DNA of 64,000 bases from Protula sp. h YS-2021 (taxonomy: Eukaryota; Annelida; Polychaeta; Sabellida; Serpulidae), in contig OX457027.1 in NCBI GenBank assembly GCA_949752745.1, forward strand, positions 18,804,603-18,868,602, in the 5' to 3' direction. Position 1 is the first letter of the stretch. The number at the start of each line of letters is the position of its first letter. The position numbers and the translations under genes are program-made. Positions 1 to 12,785 of the stretch are shown here, in pieces. The notes beneath the pieces were generated by a model. The model saw only the letters and a program-made list of their open reading frames with translations. It had not been told where the DNA came from and ran no database searches.

Positions 1-103
<103 letters not shown>

Positions 104-145
104 TTGGAACCGAACAAATCATACAATTATAATGACATATTTCAG

Positions 146-3100
146 ATGCTTGGATAATAACGGATGGTCTGAACGAAGGGGTTTCAAAATTTATTGGTGA
201 GACTGTGAAAGATTTCATGCTGACCCAAGACGAGGAAAAGCAAATTGTTGTTTTTGGAATAGGAGGATGGGACAGCGTTGCAAATAAAAAAACACTTCTC
301 AACCCGCAAGTATGACATAATCATGTATTAAATAAAAATTGGAGGAACACAAAAATTCATTCCCCTGCAATGGCTCTCTCTTACTAAAACTTGCGGTAAG
401 TCATTGTGCACAATACAGGAGTACTGTACTACAATAAGCTAAAAATATAATTCTGATCAATTAAAATTCTCGGCATAACTGAAAAAATGTTCCTTTCTTT
501 CACACGATAAGCCATTTTGGTTGCAGGGATGTTTTCCAGCAAAATATAACATCAAAGATTCACCGAGTACGTCCGAGTATGAATCATTACTAGATCCAAA
601 TCATACTCATTTTATCTTAGTGGATAACGCCTATAAGTTTGACAGCGGAGATGAACTGGAGTTTCGTACAAAATTCGAACAATATGTATCCCACAATGCA
701 GTAAAGGACAAAAGTAAGAAAATATACACTTTACAGCATATAATTTTGAAATAAATATATAGTTAAAACACATATAATTTAATATCGCCTGTTATATCTT
801 GCTTGACACTTTTGTCTGTTATTGAAATTAAATGGCTCTCTTCATAATTTGATTGCATGTTAAATTTGTAACTACAGTTAAACTTTCACGCAAACTCAAA
901 TAGCTTTCTGTACATTTCGAGTATTAAATATGTTTAATACATTTCTCCTTTTTTGCAGCAATCCCCTTGGTTTCACTGGTGTTAGAAGGGGGTGAAATTG
1001 CAGCACGGCAATTTTGCTCTGCTGTTGAATCTGGGACACACGTACTTGTCGCAAAAAACTCCGGAAGAGTTGCAGATCTGATCGCAAAAGCATATGAAAA
1101 CAGCGAAAAGAAAAGGTTTTTTTATATTTTTAGTTATTTATTTTAGTTTTTTGCTTTGATTTTTTTTAATTTTATAATTTTATGGTGTAGGTACCATGAT
1201 AAAACAAAGCCACAAAATCCTAGAATAAATAATTTATAATTTCATTATATTATTGCCATTATTTATTATCCATAAGGAAAACAAAAGGTAGGTAGACTTA
1301 AATAAATGTTTCAATCTCGATAACTATAGTTCTTTAGAAATGGCAATTTTGCAGAATATTGTTATCTGTTTTATATGTTACAGTAATGGCGGAATAAAAG
1401 TTTCTACAGATTTTGACAACGTTTTAGAGCGCCATGCTCTGAACACCCTTTCTGTTTATCGCAAAAAGAATCATTTGGAAAGTTCCATTAAGCGTCGCTT
1501 GAGCGAAATCAAATCAATTGTTGTGAACCCTAAACTGAGAAAAATGGTAGGAAATTGCCTTAATCTCAATAATTTCTTTCTATCAACAGTATTGTCTATT
1601 AAACAAAAACCATAATAGTGAAATTATTTTGCTTACGGGTTGGTTAAGAGCAATTATATATAAGTAAGTTGAAATATAAAAATAATGATGATGTAGTTCT
1701 ACTAGATCCCAAAGGCATAAGGCATAAAATAAATTCGTGCACAGAATCAATGATATCTTATTACGTTCTGAGGCAGAAAGATTTTTGCTTATTACATAAC
1801 TTTTATTAACCTGAAAATATTAAATAAAATGAACAAATGTTTTATTTTTAATACTCAGATAACAATTTTTTCAATGGAAACACATGACATCCAGTCTGAA
1901 ATCGGAAAATCAGTGCTGGATGTTTTGATTAAAGGTAATTACTTTGCGTAACGTGCAAATGTACATTTTGTTCCTTGTTTGATGTGTTGTGCAAGAATTG
2001 TTCTAAAATGATAATGCCAAGAATTGTTTGAGTTTGCTTACTTTTTAATTACTGAGATATTTAATAATAATTAATAGCTAAAATAAGGTCTTGTATGACT
2101 TACAGCAAATCAGTCAGATGTGAGAACGCTACTGAATTTAGCTTTAGCTTGGAACCTATGCGACATTGCCAGAGACAAGATTATCACAAAGTCAATCTTT
2201 GAAAAGCTAGAAAGGGATGAGATTCAAGTCATGTGCTACGAACTGCTCTTTTCGGCATTGGTAGATGACAAACCGGAATTTGTCTTATTTTTCATCGACC
2301 AAGGAGTTAAACTGAAAGATTTTTTGTCAGATACCAGGCTTAGCGCCTTGTATAAGAATGTGAGCATGTTTAAACAATCATTAATTTTACGATGCTATTT
2401 TATTAACGCATACTCAAACATAATTAAAGAATATCAAGTTATCCCGATGGTAATGTTTGAGAAAGACTTTCTTATATTTGTCTTTGTCGTTGAAAGAAAT
2501 TCAAGACAGATTTTCCTCAATTGTAAACAAAATAAGAATACAAAGATTAAATTAATACATGGATTAGAAAAGACACAACTAAAAAGACATTACAGTGTAA
2601 TATGTATAAGAGAAGGAAATCATTGCTGCGATTAATAACTAGAAAATTAACTCATACTTTCTTTTTCTTGACAATATATTGAACTATATGATAGTAAACT
2701 GAGCGTCTATCAAAATATTTTAAATACATCCGCTTCTGTGTAATTGATATCACTGCTGACTTACGTTCCGGTACTTCAGAATGCTATGGCGAAAGGCCTA
2801 TCAACAGAGTTGCAAGAGTATATATTGCAAAAACAGCACCTCTCTCAAGGTAGATTTGCCATTTTCTTTTTCCTGTGTGTTTTGCACGTTATCAGGGCTA
2901 TTGAAAGCGGTTTCTTCGTATTATACGGAAACTGTCCGTTCTGCAATCAACTCCGGAATTTTGAATGATTCTGTTGTTAAGCGACGCCATTATCCATCCT
3001 TAACCACTTTGACTCCAATTTCTAAGCTACAAGTTGCGGGCGTACATGCTAGTATGTGCTTATGTGTGTGATAGAATATAAATAAAAAATCCTTTTCTAG

Positions 3101-4498
3101 CTGCTGAAATAAAAGCCAGCCAGCTGAAATGTACATGCTATGAGGATACTGAAAATCCAGCAACTAAGCTGTTTCTGTGGGCAGTGTTGTTCAACCGTAG
3201 ACAGTTGGCCCATCTGTTTTGGATTATGAGCAAAGATCCCATTGGTGTGTCTTTAATCTAAAACTTTTGGAATAAGAAGTGACTAGATAGTATCACTTGG
3301 TTGCTTCCGTAACAAAGTTTCAGTAAAATATATTTGTTCAAAAGTAAAGACATCGATTTGTTGTGTTAAAAATTACTCTAATTTAAATAGCAGAAAATAT
3401 TATAGGAATATTAGAAAAAGAGCAAACTGAGCGACGTATCAAACATAAAAAACTGAAATTTGAAACGTTTTTCTGCACGTCTGGGGATTTATCAGCATTC
3501 CCTTTTATATAAGAAAACAAGCGGTTTAATGTCCACTGCATCATGTAAATACAAATCCTTCAGTAGTTGCTAATAATTGCATCAATCGATATTCAGGTGG
3601 AGCACTCACTGCTTCAACAATCCTTAAATCCATGGCAGAGAAATCGAGGAAAGATTTAAGTTTGGGAGCAGACATTCATGAACATGCAGTGTTGGTTTGC
3701 TTATATATATTGCCAAAACATTATATAATTTATTGCATATAAACGGCTTTTAGTACAATTCTTATCAGAGACAGCAAAAGTGTTTATTTATTTCAGAAAT
3801 GCCAACAATTTAATTAAATTTTTAGAATAAGTCAAACCTTTTAATGTTACATTTATGATTTTAAATTATGATGATCGTATATTCTATTTTACATGTTTAA
3901 TCACAAGAAAATGTTTGTGTCCTTTGATGCATGCTATGTAGTATTTGGTAAAATATACATTTTAGAAGTTTCAATTATGAATTTTATAGAAATGTTCATA
4001 GAACTTTTTAGAGATATATTTCTCGACTTATTTGTTTTGCAGCGAGTTTGAGAATAGGGCCTTGGATGTACTTGATGCCTGCTATAGTAAAAACAAGGAG
4101 CTTACTCATCAACTGCTTACACGGAAGCTGCCAACATGGGGTGGATCCTCGTTGTACTCACTTGCATACTCAGGCGAGCACATGAAGTTTTTAGCCCACT
4201 CTGCATGTCAAACCAAACTGAATAGAATCTGGAGAGGGTACATCAAACCTGATACTCCTGCATTACTGGTAAGTGCCAGATGAATAATAATCATATAACA
4301 TGACTTTACTGGCATAAATATCAAACAAACAAAAGAACACAAGTGTAAACACAGCTAGTGATACCTTCTAGAGATGTTTTACGACAAACAGGATGGTTGG
4401 AGAGAAAAAGCAAGGGCGATATGACAGATCTATTGTGTTGGAGGTAAAATGAATGACACTTAACGCACATTTCTCAATGCACGTATAGTTTTTGTATG

Positions 4499-4594
<96 letters not shown>

Positions 4595-7500
4595 TGATGA
4601 GCAAAAGATTAAAGGAATAAATATATTACAACACTATCATATTAAGTTTTTTTCAATTTGGCAATGCGTGTTTTCATCATTTATATGAGCACCGATTACT
4701 TTGCGTTTTTTTGCAGATATTGCTGTATAGCTTCTTGCCATTTTTGCTCTTTCTCCCTTGCGTCAAGTTTGAATCAACAATGCTTCGGGTGTATGTAAAA
4801 CAGTGACCGGTTTTGTATAATGTCATCAAAATAATTTTCAAGTCATATATACCATTAAATCATTCTGGTGTATTGTATTTACTAAAGCTTAAAATTCATC
4901 ACAAAATAGAAATGTGCTCGGACATTTTGTTTTACTTCAACAACTTTAATAATCATAAGTAATTGCTTAAAATAAACATTAGTAAAAATTTCATCCTCAA
5001 CCTGTATAAAAATAAGTAATTTTGCAAATTTAGCACATTTAGCAACTGCCAGATATCACCAAAGGAGCAGTCCAAGGACATACTTAATGACACAGGCAAA
5101 CGTAAGTAAATATTACACATTGCACATGGTCTTTCACTTCCCAAAGGGTTTATTTTGCTACAATACATCATTACAAATAGAACAAGTTTGCATGAAAACA
5201 AGCATAATGAAATATTTAACTAGAACCGCATTTTGCTAGCGAAATGTGAAACACTTGACAAAAAATAAAACGCAAAAATACTTCCTGGGTTATGGGTTAT
5301 TTCTTGAATAACATAAATTATTTTACAACATGCATACAATGGCCCCCAGCCATTAACACTGGGAGCAATTTATGGAATCTGGGGGCCATCGCGGCCCCAT
5401 CGATAAATTTAGGGGGCCATTTTCTAAAACTGGGGGCCATGGCCCCCGCCGAAATTATCCGTGTTATTATTATTATTATTCACAAGTTCTACACAAGTCC
5501 AAAGTTTTGTTGTACTAGGGTCAATAGTGATAGTTAAGAAGACGACACAAAAAATCGGACCACTGTCAAGAAAAAACTAGATTGATAACGTAATACCAGC
5601 TAAATATATTAGCAAACAGAATAGCTTGAACACGTCTTATAAGCCGAGTAGTGCTTAGTTTTTGTTGACTTAAGGTTTTATTGACTGATCAGCCATACGC
5701 CGTGTTATCTGTTGACGCAGTGAGAGGTCGCACAAAGCTGAGCAACTGTGCTGTGCGCTAAGTGCATCGCATTTACTTGCAAAAATACACTCTTTTCACA
5801 TGGCGTTTTAAACAAGATAACGAAATCGAACGCAAAATAAAAAGTTTCATGCACATGTTCATATCAAGTTCTACCTAATTTCCAAGTTTCGTGACCCTAG
5901 TGCCCGTAGTGCCAGTAGAGGAGATGACACAGGAAATCCGATCATTGTCGATGATACCAACGGCTGCTCGAACAACTTCATATAGCCCTTGCAAGCCAAA
6001 GACTTGTCAAGTATCAATTAAAATATGAGAACAGAAAACTTTATGCTTAACTGCTTGGGTAAATAATAAAAAATATTAATTTAATTAGTTAAAAAAGAAA
6101 ATAGTGAAACATGCATAATTCCATCATTAGTTGCATGATATAGCATAAATATGATAAAAGGAATGTACTATATGACGATAGTGTCCAAACAACCTGCATC
6201 ATATATACAACATGCTCGAATTTGAACAAAAAGTTATATACAGCAGTTTGAAAACGAACCAGAATTTTAACAGAAGACATTCTGAAAATACATTCTTAAA
6301 ATTTAATCAAATGGAGAGCATTGCATACTCTTAATAAGTATGCCACAAATACACTATTTTAAATACATATTTTATCAAACAGACATTTTTGAAATCGAAA
6401 TATAACGTACCCATTTCCTGTTTTTCCTATGTTATACCATCTCTAAACTGAAATGGAGGAAGCGCATATTTTCTATTCACGTTATTAATTTTTAAAAAGT
6501 AAGCTTTCTATCAACATATAAACTCTTTTGTGATGGATTAAAACAACATTCAATGATATGGCATCTCTTATTACTGCAGTTACTCTCAAAAAGAAGTTTT
6601 TTCTTTAAATAATATTCCACTGATCTAATATAAATTTTGTTCCTTTCTTTAAGTAGTATAAAGTCCTCTTGGATCAAACTCATCCACAAGTGGCCAAGTA
6701 CTATTCAAACACTATATGCCTTGATCAGACAAAGCAGGTTAACAATTACAGATGTTTGAAGAAGTCTTATTGGTTCAGATCTATCTACCTGGAAAGTTTT
6801 ACATGGAATGTTATTGTTTGTAATTTTAGCCCATTTTCTCGCTGAAATAATGTCTGAACAACTTGTCCAAAACGTAAGCAGCTAGAAAGTCTTATTTTTA
6901 TGTGCAGATATGTAACGAAAATAAGTAAGCCCTTGAAATAAGTAAGATGACTTAGATATACTACTTCATACACAAGAATTACGTAGCACAAACAAACAAG
7001 AAGTATCAGCGGCAGGTTAAATATAGCTGAACTGCAGCGGCACTGATCAATTACTGTCTCTTGCGCATTGAAAGCCTGCATGATGTAATGAATAGGCAGT
7101 GTGGATTTTGTACTTTAAAGCACTTCATGCATAACACTAAGTTTCTCCGCATTGCTCTTTTTTGTTCTAATTATCAACAAGCCATCGACGAAGGCGCAGA
7201 CACCAAGCGGACACCATCATCAGTCAAGCTAAAAAAATTCGAAGTTTCCGGCATTTTTTTTTTAATTTTTCGAGAAATCTAAAAATAACACATTGTCGCA
7301 CAGATCCGCTATTCGATCTTTCTATGTGCAAAAGGAAATTGAAATTTCGCCATTTTTTAATTTTGTAAAAAATCCAAAAATAACGCTTCGTCACACAGCT
7401 CCAATAGTCGGTCTTTTTAGGGACAAAAGGAAATTGAAATCGATTGAATGTTGCTGGAGATATAGCGCGTACAAACTACATGTAATGAGGTCAAGCGTCA

Positions 7501-10500
7501 AAATTCGGACAGTCAAAGTTTCGCCATTTTTGGAATTTTTTAACAAATCCAAAAATAACGCTTCGTCGCACAGCTCCACTACTTGGTCTTTCTATGATTA
7601 AAAGGAAATTGAAATTGATTGAATACTCGGTCTTCTTAGGGACAAAGGGAAATTGAAATCGATTGAATGTTGCTGGAGATATAGCGCGTACAAACTGCAT
7701 ATAATGAGGTCAAGCGTCAAAGTTCGGACAGTCAAAGTTTCGCCATTTTTTTTATTTTTTGAGAAATCCAAAAATAACGCTTCCTCGCACAGCTCCACGA
7801 CTACATCTTTCTATGTACAAAAGGAAATTGAAATCGGTTGAACGGTGCCAGAGATATAGCGCGTACAAAAATCGGACAGGATGCACGGACGAACGGACAG
7901 GCAGACTTACAGAGGTCAATCCTATAGACCCCTCCGAGTTCACCCGGTTGGGGTCTATGAAGTGCTAGCAAATGCATGTTTTTGCTGTTTCATTTATCAA
8001 ATACATGATCACTGTATATAGAATGAGACAAAATGACCCCAAACATTAGTGGTAGCATTCTATTACAAACTGACATTGTAATCAGACAAAATCCTGAAAT
8101 AATGCAAAAGTCTTTTCCATTATTTTCTCCTTTGAAACATATACTACATCAATTCAATAAACAACATTCTTCGACAATAGAAATGGCTGCTGTTTACTAA
8201 ATACTGGAAGCTTGCAACGAAACCATGGCCGATCACTTTTCTAACCTGCTTAGTCTTATCTAATGACATATCTATCGCAAACATCTCTCATTTCTCTCTG
8301 CTGAAATTCTCTTGATGAAAGTGTTGGAGATTTATTTAAGTGTAAGAGCTTTTATATTTCTGTATGCAATTTTGATTAAAGAAGGCAAAGCCTCTAGACT
8401 GCTCATTGCAGAGAGTTTGCTATTTTCTATTACTATACAAGTAACATTACAGGTAATGATTAAAAGTATTGAACTGTTTTATATATGAGGTAATACATAT
8501 AAGCACATAAACTAAATTGATGCTGTATTTATGTCATTCCTTTTGATTTCTAATTTCAGCCAAGGAAAACGAAAACGACACTCCTAGACAAAACAAATGT
8601 AAAGACGTCCTGATTAAGCTGTGTGCCTTTTACTCCACACCCATTGTAAAATTCGGATTTCACACAGTATGTAAATTGTGTTTAGTTTGGTTGGTTTATT
8701 GGCGTTTTAAGTCCCTTTCAGCAATCTCAGCGCTATATCAGGACTACCCTGCCACATTATACTGAAATGGGCCATTCCAGTTTGAATCCCTAGAGGGATC
8801 ATAACTGAGTGCAAGCTAACAGGCACGAGTAGGATTCGAACCGCACTGGCTATACACCCTAGATCTGAAGACGAGCGCCCTACCAACTGAGCTATCCGCC
8901 CCCTTTATTCTACAACTTGGAACTGGTAGTCTATAAAATCAAAGTGGCCCAATTATTTTGCATGCTTTGCTGTTAGAATGAAGTGCTCACGGACCATTAA
9001 ATATTTTTATCGAAAAATAGATACTCAATCTATAACGTGAATAAATGACTAGTTCTTCATCGTTATTTTTTGAAGGCAACATTTTTTATTAGGCTCTAAC
9101 AGCTTGAACACTCTGTTGCAGTCTGCGAAATATTGGAGGTAGTAAAAAATTGAGAGCGTTAGCGACAACTAATGTAACGTACAGATATAGCAGTGTTTTA
9201 CTGTGCTTTAGAACTTGACAAGTTATTACTTATTTCCAACGAAACATTTTAAAAATAATGTATGGGTAGCCTTCTCGCTCAGCGCTTGACAGCAAAAAAT
9301 AATGATGGCATATTTACAAAAACCAATAATGATGGAAAAAGTTAAATAGGAAATTGCATCCTCATTTCTTTCAGAGCATAATACATTGTCATTTCAGCTT
9401 TCAACTGTAATTTTTCTGGGACTGTTCAGTTACTTTGTTATGGTGCACCTGAAAAGCACTGAGGAGAAACACTGGCAGTCTTGGATAGAATTCTATCTAT
9501 GGGCCTGGGTCATTACGTATTTTTGTGACGAAATAAGACAGGTAAACTGATGTAAAGTATCCACATTACTTGCCTAGTCTGAAAACACTGATGAACTATT
9601 TGATTATACAAGTTTCAGCTTTGTCTCTAATTTAAATCACCTTTAATTAATGCTATTCGGTAAGTCATAAATACAAAGTTTCAACACTAAATCATAAACA
9701 TTTCTTTTGTGGTAGTATTAAACGAAATACGGATGTAAAAATATAATTTTGGTGTTGATTGAGATGCAATTATTTGTATCACTTATATATTTCAGATCAC
9801 TGACCAGAAGTCAGACAATAAACTTATTTCCTACTTCAGTAGCAAGTGGAATATATTCGATCAATGTATTAACGTCTTGTTTGTGGTGTCCATTATCTTA
9901 AGATCATCACTGGGAACCAAGCATTTTGTTTACGCTCGATTTTTCTACAATCTTACCCTTTTGTGCTGCTATGTAAGATTTGTGCAAGCGTTTTTCGTCT
10001 CAAAAGATATTGGACCAAAAGTTATTATGATCAAGCGAATGGTATGTGTTGCAATTCATTAACAGATTTGAAATAACAATTCTACCTGGTTTAGTCACTT
10101 TTTTTAAAAAAAAGTTTGTTTTATCCATTCCATGGTTAAAATTTGAGGTGATCGAGATGTGTACTTGTTGTTCGAATGTATGTTTGGCTACATAATGGCA
10201 TATAATATGTTTTCTAAATATTAGTAGTTGTGGAAGTTCACGGAATTAAAACTTTCGGTTACCTTGTGCTGCGCTTAAAGTGCACAAGGCAGTGCACAAG
10301 GCTATAGCAAATGTTGCGAATGAAGTGAACTATAAACAATATATATTTGAGGAAAGATTGATCAATAGAAGCATTATTTTAGGTGGTGGATCTTTTCTCC
10401 TTCCTCTCTATTCTTGCCGTGTTCTTGCTGTTGTATGGAGTTTTAGTTCAAGCTTTTGGAAACCCAAATGCAAAAGCAGATTGGACGCTGCTCAAAAATA

Positions 10501-12785
10501 TCGTTTACATGCCGTACTGGCAAATGTATGGGGAGCTATTTCTTGAAGAGTTCAATGGTAAACAATTTATTGTGTAATATTTTGCATGCATTTAAACTAT
10601 GGCCAAATATCGGAGAGCTTTGAGACATATTAAAATGGTATTAAAACAAAAAGGAGAAAAAGTCTTAAATTGTTAAAAACTTGTTAGAAACATGTCATGT
10701 TGTACACTGATAATCAACTTTCTAAAACAAATTTACAGAGTTTTTCAGTCTACCATATAAAATAATGTTATTTTGTTTTAGAACAAAAGCAAAGTACTTT
10801 ATTGACAATTCTTTTGGGAATCTACATGCTGATAACAAATGTGCTGCTTCTGAATCTCCTTATTGCCATGTTTAGGTGTGACCGCGCTATTACAATAAAC
10901 AATCAGAATCTAATATAAAACTATGGTAGTAATTTTATAAGAAGTATTATATGAAACATAAACTTTCAAAACAACATTTCGTTAACACTAATATTGATTT
11001 CTTATTTATTCTGATTTTTGTAATCAAATTTAATGTCAGTATGATGGTATATATATCTTTTGCAATTGTTCTTACCTTTTGTTATGCATATCGGCGTAGA
11101 AATTTTAATTTTTTAGGGTGGCCGATACTCTAGTTTCTTCGCCTTTGATATACTTCTAAAATACTTTAAGTTCAATTATCAATAAGTAATGAATACATAT
11201 ATTTGAATAGTTACACATTTGGCGTGGTACACGAGAACGCAGAGACTGTTTGGAGTTACTATAGGTACAGTCTGATATACGAATTTGTTGATCGTCCTGC
11301 TTTGGCACCACCTCTCATTATTTTATGTCACATTGCGAGCATTGTATTGCGGCTGTTCAAGAAATGCATGACATGCACCATGGCTTCCGATGTTTTTGGT
11401 GAGTAAGTACTGGGTTTTCCACTTGAACGTTTCCTTCTAAAATAGAGTCAAAAGTAGGCAGACTTGCAGAAATGTCGAAAAGAGATTTTTTATCTGTCAA
11501 CTTGAATATCTTTAAGGAGCTTCGGCTGACATCAAACAACCATTTATGCTTATTGTATGCTATTATTTTTTAATTTTTATTCGAACCTGCAGAGACGGAG
11601 CTGTCTCACGAGAAGGAGACGAGATTAACGGCTTTTGAGCGGCTAGGTGTCGAACAGCACCAAATCAATCACAAGGCGCAAGGCGAACAGAACAAAGCGC
11701 AAGAGAGGTAATAGTAAATCATTGTCTGTTTGATTTTTCAATGATTTTCCAGAGTCCTTTTAGGCATTGTTAATGGAAAATAGACATGGAATTGATATCA
11801 CCCATTAGAAAGTCATTGTTTTGTATTGCTGCATTATCTGAGTGCAGTCACAAGGATTACACTAGCTGTGTGTGTGAATTTTTTTCAAAATTATTGCCAT
11901 GTAGTAAAATTACATTTGTATTTTTATTATGTTTTTTACAGAATGGAAAACATATTGATCACTCTGCAAAAATCAAATAATGACTTTGATCAGCATAATA
12001 CTTTAAAAAGGCTTAGATTTGAACCGATAGAAGACAAGCCTAAGCCGGATAATCCTGACGTCAAAGAAGAATTCATAGGACGAATCAGACGAATTCCAGA
12101 GCGCATCGACTCCGACAAAGCAAGTAAAAAGAATGAAAAAGCTGACAAACGAGCAAGGGGTAGCGGTAGTGGTGACGAAGACCAGTCAGGGCCTATGAGA
12201 CGCGTTCTAAAGGATGAAGACCAGTCAGTGCCTGCTAGACGGGTTTTAAGGCATGAAGAAGATCGATCAGTGCCCGTTAGACGTGTACTTGGCAAAACAT
12301 CTTATGGGCGTACAAGAGGAAGTGATATCAGTGATGAAGACCAGTCAGCGCCTGCTAGACGCGTGTTAAAGCATGAAGATCATTCAGTTCGTCCTACACG
12401 CGTTTTAAGGCATGAGGAAGATCGATCAGTGCCTTTTAGACGTGTTCTTGACAAAACATCTCATGGGCGTAGAAGAGGGAGTGATAGCAGTGACGACTCG
12501 CTTGTGCCGGCTAAACGGGTGTTGGGTGTCAAAGGATCGTATGGGCGCCGTAGATTCAGTAGTCCAAGTTCTGAATCAGACCACAAGTCCGATGCGCCAG
12601 CTAGAAAGGTTTTAGATGGTACAAAAGGTATTTCATCGAAACGGGCAAAACCTAGAGCAAAGCAAAAGAAGAAGTTTGATCTGAATTCGGATATTGATGA
12701 AGAGCCCTTAGCGGAACCTACAAGACGGGTTTTAACTGGAAGAAAAGGGATCACATCAAGGTCTATAGACGAAGAAGACGGTTAG
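146..12785 (+). CDS. TRPM-family cation channel, 5'-partial, 21 exons
   Basis: Exons assembled by homology, splice consensus and phase: 146-309, 527-713, 959-1115, 1384-1546, 1859-1934, 2106-2359, 2780-2849, 2896-3051, 3101-3244, 3597-3690, 4043-4268, 4717-4790, 5034-5101, 8560-8666, 9398-9541, 9796-10041, 10383-10557, 10782-10875, 11211-11398, 11593-11707, 11942-12785. Joined, they are open for 1247 residues to the stop at 12783. The start of the gene lies left of the window. Residues 1-408 are the TRPM N-terminal homology region (AWIITDG, DPNHTHFILVD, ALAWNLCDIAR, DKPEFVLFFIDQG). LFLWAVLFNRRQLA and LLTRKLPTWG continue it. Six membrane segments follow (about 640-864), then a TRP helix, a short coiled coil and a basic tail. 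TRPM proteins form tetrameric Ca2+/Mg2+/Na+ channels. No NUDT9-H or alpha-kinase domain is present, so the enzymatic TRPM2/6/7 type is excluded unless it is lost. Exon borders at 3690 and 4790 were chosen by phase and are the least certain. Confidence 0.93.
4498..4595. repeat. (TA)n microsatellite in TRPM intron
   Basis: A TA dinucleotide run with one TG interruption, between exons 4043-4268 and 4717-4790. Confidence 0.95.
5335..5460. repeat. GGGGGCCA hairpin cluster
   Basis: Inside an AT-rich intron, CTGGGGGCCAT-type blocks recur about every 30 bases at roughly 5377, 5413 and 5432. Inverted copies (ATGGCCCCCAG near 5339 and GGCCCCC near 5441) can pair with them. The last block, GGGGGCCATGGCCCCC, is itself a near-perfect palindrome. 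Origin unknown; possibly the end of a foldback element. Confidence 0.6.
7177..7957 (+). mobile_element. Pearl/HINE-like non-autonomous element, copy 1
   Basis: The left end (CGAAGGCGCAGACACC) and right end (CCTATAGACCCCTCC followed by CACCCGGTTGGGGTCTA) match a second copy at 23971-24434. The interior is two to three long tandem units, each carrying AATCCAAAAATAACGCTTC, a GGAAATTGAAATC block and a GAGATATAGCGCGTACAAA block. A CGGACAGG/ACGGACGAACGG microsatellite precedes the right end. No protein is encoded. The architecture is that of bivalve 'pearl' or mini-Helitron elements; assignment to Helitrons is inference because a clean CTRR end is not seen in this copy. Confidence 0.7.
8560..11398 (+). 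other. TRPM membrane and pore exons (S1 to TRP helix)
   Basis: Exon 8560-8666 plus 9398-9541 encode S1 (STVIFLGLFSYFVMVHL) and S2 (FYLWAWVITYFCDEIRQ). Exon 9796-10041 encodes S3 and S4 (WNIFDQCINVLFVVSI; YVRFVQAFFV). Exon 10383-10557 encodes S5 and the pore helix/filter (MPYWQMYGELFLEE). Exon 10782-10875 encodes S6 (TNVLLLNLLIAMF). Exon 11211-11398 encodes the TRP helix (ENAETVWSYYRYSLI) and the RPALAPPLIIL turn. The YGE filter resembles TRPM1/3/6/7-type Ca2+/Mg2+-permeable pores; that permeability is an inference. The segment between filter and S6 is only a few residues long (see findings). Confidence 0.92.
8684..8903 (-). mobile_element. tRNA-derived SINE, immediately after a TRPM splice donor
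   Basis: Read on the minus strand it starts GGGGGCGGATAGCTCAGTTGG (an A-box-like region), has a B box GGTTCGAATCC near 8835, a central part with CAGTATAATGTGGC, and ends in a tail near 8690 with CCAATAAACCAACC. The head looks like a tRNA, but the anticodon and T arms do not fold as a functional tRNA. It begins about 17 bases after the donor at 8667. A fragment of the same central part lies at 54665-54740. Confidence 0.8.
11942..12785 (+). other. TRPM terminal exon: nine-copy P-x-[RK]-[RK]-V-L tail
   Basis: The last exon finishes the coiled coil (MENILITLQKSNNDFDQ) and then encodes about 270 residues of charged, low-complexity sequence. PMRRVL, PARRVL, PVRRVL, PARRVL, PTRVL, PFRRVL, PAKRVL, PARKVL and PTRRVL occur in order. 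Between them lie acidic spacers (DEDQS, HEEDRS) and Gly-Arg-Ser blocks (KTSYGRTRGSD, KTSHGRRRGSD). A unit of roughly 50 residues (about 150 bases) is duplicated at 12170-12320 and 12330-12490. A basic KRAKPRAKQKKKFD stretch near the end could be a nuclear-localisation-like or lipid-binding patch. I know of no domain match. Confidence 0.85.

Larger units (their letters stand above)
5102..8559 (+). other. Large TRPM intron
   Basis: This 3.5-kb intron separates the pre-S1 exon from the exon leading into S1. It holds a GGCCCCC hairpin cluster (5335-5460) and a tandem-repeat element (7177-7957). The rest is AT-rich unique-looking sequence in which I see no further exon; the flanking phases (1 to 1) join without one. 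Confidence 0.75.

Noticed and set aside
8820..8903. Possible functional tRNA gene on the minus strand
   Set aside because: A- and B-box-like sequences are good, but the anticodon arm does not pair properly and the sequence continues into a SINE body and tail.
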